A stretch of 64,000 nt of DNA from Eutrigla gurnardus (taxonomy: Eukaryota; Chordata; Actinopteri; Perciformes; Triglidae). The notes beneath the pieces are model-generated. The model saw only the letters and a list, made by a program, of their open reading frames with translations, did no database searches and was not told where the DNA came from. A program made the position numbers and the translations under genes. The DNA is taken from assembly GCA_963514095.1 (NCBI GenBank), contig OY741285.1, forward strand, positions 17,551,320-17,615,319, in the 5' to 3' direction. Shown here one piece after another: positions 44,810-64,000 of this stretch (positions are counted from its first letter, which is position 1; each line of letters opens with the position of its first letter).

Positions 44810-44824
44810 CCAGCAGAGGGCGCC
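44810..44824 (+). promoter_or_regulatory. Candidate CTCF site, array unit 4
   Basis: CCAGCAGAGGGCGCC, in the last unit. Confidence 0.55.
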
Positions 44825-45018
44825 CACGTGTCACACATGGTGAGGCCGTCAGCTGACAGCAGTAATAAACACACACACACTTGTGTGTCAGTCACAATGT
44901 TACCGTTACCCTGTTTTTTTCTTGTGTCTATCACCTACATAAAATAAGCACAAGTCACAACTATGTATCTGCTTAAATGTCACATGTCTTAAAGGCAGCT
45001 TTGCCTTTTTGAAAATAT

Positions 45019-46379
45019 ATATTTTTTTAGGATTGCTATGTTGACACGTCCAAATGAATCACTGCCTTGCAAGTCTTTCCAGTCCAGTGCCTGTCAGTCA
45101 CAAAAAGAGTGTGTGCACAGAAGAGTATGTTGGGAAGCAGATAGTTAAAATGAGACTTCCCATTTTCTTGTGGCTTTCAGTGCTGTACATGTATCACCGT
45201 TTGCTTCTTTCAGTAGAGAAGCAGACACTCGCACAGACAGAACAGGAAACAAGACTGAGCGGAGGCGATGCATGTCAGCGGCAGAGTGAGCTCTACGGCT
45301 CTTTAGGCACTAAACTGCTCCAAGATCGTTTGAGAGACAAATTCAGGCAAGTAGACAAATTATTATTCCACAAAGAAGCTTCAAGGTATGCAAGTCCAGG
45401 ATGTGATATCTCTGTTTGTTTTGAACTTAAAAATGTATTATAATTCACCTAAGTTGCACTGACTGACCTTTCTTTTGTAAACTGATGCTGAATTACTAAA
45501 TCCAATATTGCGAGTTCAATAGAACTATAATAAAAAAAACTAATAATAAAGAAAATAAATCACAGCTTAGTAAACTCATTTCCCCTGTGTTGGTTAACAT
45601 TTTCTGTAATTGATTTATAATTTTTCTATGAGAAAATGAAGGTATGTTTTTCCACAAGTTCACTCACACTTAATATGAAATAAATTGCAACGTTACGATT
45701 CTAACAATTTGGCGACAGAAAAGTCACAGAAGTGCACCGTTTGCACGTGAAACAGCAGCTGACATGATATCCAGGCAGTCCGGTGTATTGTGTGTGCTGT
45801 AGGAGAAAGAGACAAAGAGCCATTCCTGGATAAAACCGAGCCTGATAAGGCAAACTGAGATTGCCAGGTGACGTTGCACTGACGCTGAGCCGAGGTTCGT
45901 GCAGGCTTCCTGTTTTGTGGCCAAGCAGTTTTCAGACTGATGCTCAGTGGTCTGTGAGTACGCTTAAGTTGACGTTGTTTTGCAGCAAATGGAAGCAACT
46001 TCCTGTCTATTCCTGTGCACTGAAATAGAGGCTGCCAGCCTTTCGTTCACAAGCTGATCTCCAAACTGCATTAGTCTTTCTTGTAAAGCTGCATTCTCAT
46101 GATAATGTCAAACACTAACCATAGCTGGACGGGCCCACAGGGCACAGGGTCATGGGGTCATGGGGGTCCCTGAGCCAGGGCCTCAGTTTGAAGTTGTTAG
46201 CAGTTTTTGTTTGAAAGTCAATCACACAACAACAAACAAGACTAACTAATAACTAATACTGATATTTTTAGAGTTGCCCTATTATTTCCTCTTTTTCCTA
46301 CTTTGTACTGCAACTGCTGCACAGTAATTTCCCCTAGTGTAAATAATGTTGTTTCTTAGGTAATTTTGTCAAACGGATA
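45019..46379. other. Spacer between U5 array and arhgap27
   Basis: No recognised gene. A 129-codon open frame at 45054-45443 has a hydrophobic stretch (LPIFLWLSVLYMYHRLLL) but no known domain or splice context. The upstream non-coding exon of arhgap27 may lie here but cannot be placed. Confidence 0.4.
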
Positions 46380-46800
46380 CAAAATTAAAAATGACACAAT
46401 ATGACCTCAAGCGAGATCCAAAATGGCAGCAAAAAGTTTGAAAACTACAGCAAAAAAGACCCAAAACAAGGACAACACAAAAACAAAAAGACACAAGCAA
46501 CCAAAAGCAGACCAAAATCAACTACAAAATAAGATGAAAAACTACTACAAAGACAGATACAGAGACACAAAACAACTACAATGAGATGCAAAATGCCCAC
46601 AAGCAGATGCAAAATGCTCCCAAATGACCCTTAAAAGACCCAAAACAACGACACTGAGAAGGAAATCAACAGTCACAGGACGCCTGCAAAACAGCTACAG
46701 AGACCAAACACCTATAATGGGATGCAAAATGACTTCAAATTGACTCAAAATGACCTCAAGGGAAATGCAAAACGGACAAAAAGACCCAAACTACCACAGA
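46380..46800 (+). repeat. Degenerate ~20-bp A/C-rich tandem repeat
   Basis: Repeated variants of ACACAAAACAACTACAA, GAGATGCAAAATG and AAAAGACCCAAAACAA with few T's on the plus strand. It is a decayed minisatellite ending about 130 bp before the first coding exon of arhgap27. Confidence 0.6.
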
Positions 46801-46991
46801 GTTGCCCGTTGTCTTATTATCTGACCATAACATTAACATAAGGGACTATGAGGTGAAAAGAGGCAACACGTTTCTAAAGGTGGAAGTGCACCGACTCACA
46901 TTTCTACCGCCTTCCCTTTTCCTCTATTTGCAGCTCCGGGATGTTGACCCTTCATCCACGTTAACTCAGGGGCCACTCAGAGCGCCGCAGC

Positions 46992-62846
<15,855 letters not shown>

Positions 62847-63274
62847 GTGAGTGGAACCTCTGTCCTGTCAGCGGCGTCTGCTAATACTACATACTTGAAT
62901 ACTTCAAGGCTGAAAAAACAGTCAGATAGCCACTAAGCACTTTGAGCGGCTTTGTGTCTGAATGTGTTCTGTGTCTCTCTCTTAAGGCTTTTGGGTTTAG
63001 ACCCTGGAGAAACCCCTATTATCTGACCTCCAAGTGGCTGCGCTATAATGTGGGTTGTTAGTGACCGTGTTCACCTGAGCTTCACTCGTAGATAGCAGCA
63101 TCTATCTATGATGGGCGAAAGGTGTGACTGTTAGCCAGACGTGTGTCAGTCACTGCATCAAGCTGCATGCATCCCCACTGCTGGGCTGCATGTTGCAGCA
63201 AAACCATCCATCTAATACACCTACTCATTATATATGTGATTATATATATATTGTGCCCGCTGTACAATCCCTCA

Positions 63275-63284
63275 TACACTTCAC

Positions 63285-63340
<56 letters not shown>

Positions 63341-63344
63341 CAGT
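63275..63344. repeat. (TA)n with central TGTGTG
   Basis: Two TA runs separated by ATGTGTGTGTC. Able to form hairpins. Confidence 0.9.
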
Positions 63345-63504
63345 CCATAGCATTACGACGTGAAACGTGGGGTTACCAGGGGAAACCCGGAGGAATTAAC
63401 GTTGCATGTGTGGAATATTACATTAAAACAGAAACATTAACAACATTTAATATGGAGCATAAAACACTTGAAATCATAGAAATATCATCATAGGCTAGGT
63501 ATTA

Positions 63505-63506
<2 letters not shown>

Positions 63507-63590
<84 letters not shown>
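63507..63590. repeat. (ATT)n trinucleotide microsatellite
   Basis: About 28 ATT repeats, directly before a duplicated 59-bp segment. Confidence 0.95.
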
Positions 63591-63591
<1 letters not shown>

Positions 63592-63709
63592 TACACACCT
63601 GGTTTAATCATCAACCAGTTATTCTAATGAAGCTTATTGAAGTTTATTAGTATTATATTACACACCTGGTTTAATCATCAACCAGTTATTTTAATGAAGC
63701 TTATTGAAG
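63584..63709 (+). repeat. 59-bp tandem duplication
   Basis: 63584-63642 recurs at 63651-63709 with one difference (ATTCTAATG versus ATTTTAATG). Confidence 0.9.
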
Positions 63710-64000
63710 CTGTTTGTACAAGTAAATACATGATTTGACAGGTCCGTCTGGTCTGGGATGATAGATCCTGGAAGATGTTCAGATCAGGCTGTAAAACATG
63801 TGAAATAAAACCCAACACTTTTACATAAATGTTTTGTGTCATCAAAGTAAAGTGACATGCCGAGTGCTGTCCCGTTTGTATTTCTGCCATGTCAAGCCCT
63901 CACAGCCGCTCACACTCACCATCTACCAGGTGACGTCAGTGAAGTCCCTGAGGGTTCAGGGCTTAGACCTTAGGAAGGGGCATCAGGATTTGGCCATAGA

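Larger units (their letters stand above)
41363..45018 (+). repeat. Tandem array: four ~0.91-kb units, each with a U5 gene
   Basis: Units start at 41363, 42275, 43191 and 44101 (CGTGTATAAATACATAGAAG) and measure about 912, 916, 910 and 917 bp, with very high identity. Each holds a PSE, a U5 gene and one CCAGCAGAGGGCGCC motif. Small differences alternate between units (see findings). Confidence 0.92.
62847..64000. other. arhgap27 intron at right edge
   Basis: Only microsatellites and the 59-bp duplication are recognised. An acceptor-like CTCTCTTAAG at 62977-62986 is followed by 24 open codons, but these do not resemble ARHGAP27 and no good donor follows. Confidence 0.45.

Noticed and set aside
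41363..45018. CRISPR-like or satellite array
   Set aside because: The ~0.91-kb units each contain a complete snRNA gene with promoter, in a vertebrate context. They are gene duplications, not spacers or satellite DNA.
45054..45443. 129-codon open frame after the U5 array
   Set aside because: No recognised domain, splice context or supporting promoter. One hydrophobic stretch alone is not enough.
62987..63061. Possible further arhgap27 exon after CTCTTAAG
   Set aside because: 24 open codons in phase 0, but no similarity to the family and no convincing donor before the stop.

Overview
The window looks like nuclear DNA of a ray-finned (teleost) fish. It has vertebrate split genes with GT-AG introns, dense CA/TG microsatellites, several teleost-type SINE, LINE and DNA-transposon relics, and protein sequences of vertebrate families. 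No sequence search was run. Family names come from recognising the translated exons, and 'percomorph-like' would only be a guess.

Layout. (1) 1-25.9 kb, minus strand: a class-4 semaphorin, best match sema4g. It has a non-coding first exon near 25.8-25.95 kb, a signal-peptide exon at 19.15-19.31 kb and ten further sema-domain exons down to 1278. The left edge cuts the gene, so the PSI, Ig-like, membrane and cytoplasmic parts are missing. (2) 25.9-29.7 kb: spacer full of repeats. (3) 29.75-38.2 kb, plus strand: a complete mfsd13a (tmem180) gene with eight coding exons and 509 codons. (4) 38.2-46.9 kb: six U5 spliceosomal snRNA genes, all on the plus strand. Two are in diverged flanks; four sit in a tandem array of ~0.91-kb units. 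Each gene has a snRNA-type PSE exactly 64 bp upstream, and each array unit carries a consensus CTCF core motif. (5) 46.9-64 kb, plus strand: the 5' half of arhgap27 (SH3 and three WW domains). PH and RhoGAP exons lie off the right edge. Its 11.5-kb second intron holds two candidate alternative first exons that would make proteins lacking SH3.

The three protein genes act separately: an axon-guidance type membrane ligand, an orphan multi-pass membrane protein and an endocytosis/Rho regulator. The most unusual content is the U5 cluster. Its architecture is PSE at -64, no TATA box, ZNF143/Staf sites upstream of two copies, an ABAB dimeric array and interleaved CTCF motifs. Also notable are a young 0.9-kb hairpin element flanked by TTAA, a SINE whose inside has expanded into a 40-41-bp minisatellite, and a SINE nested in a SINE with a 13-bp target duplication.
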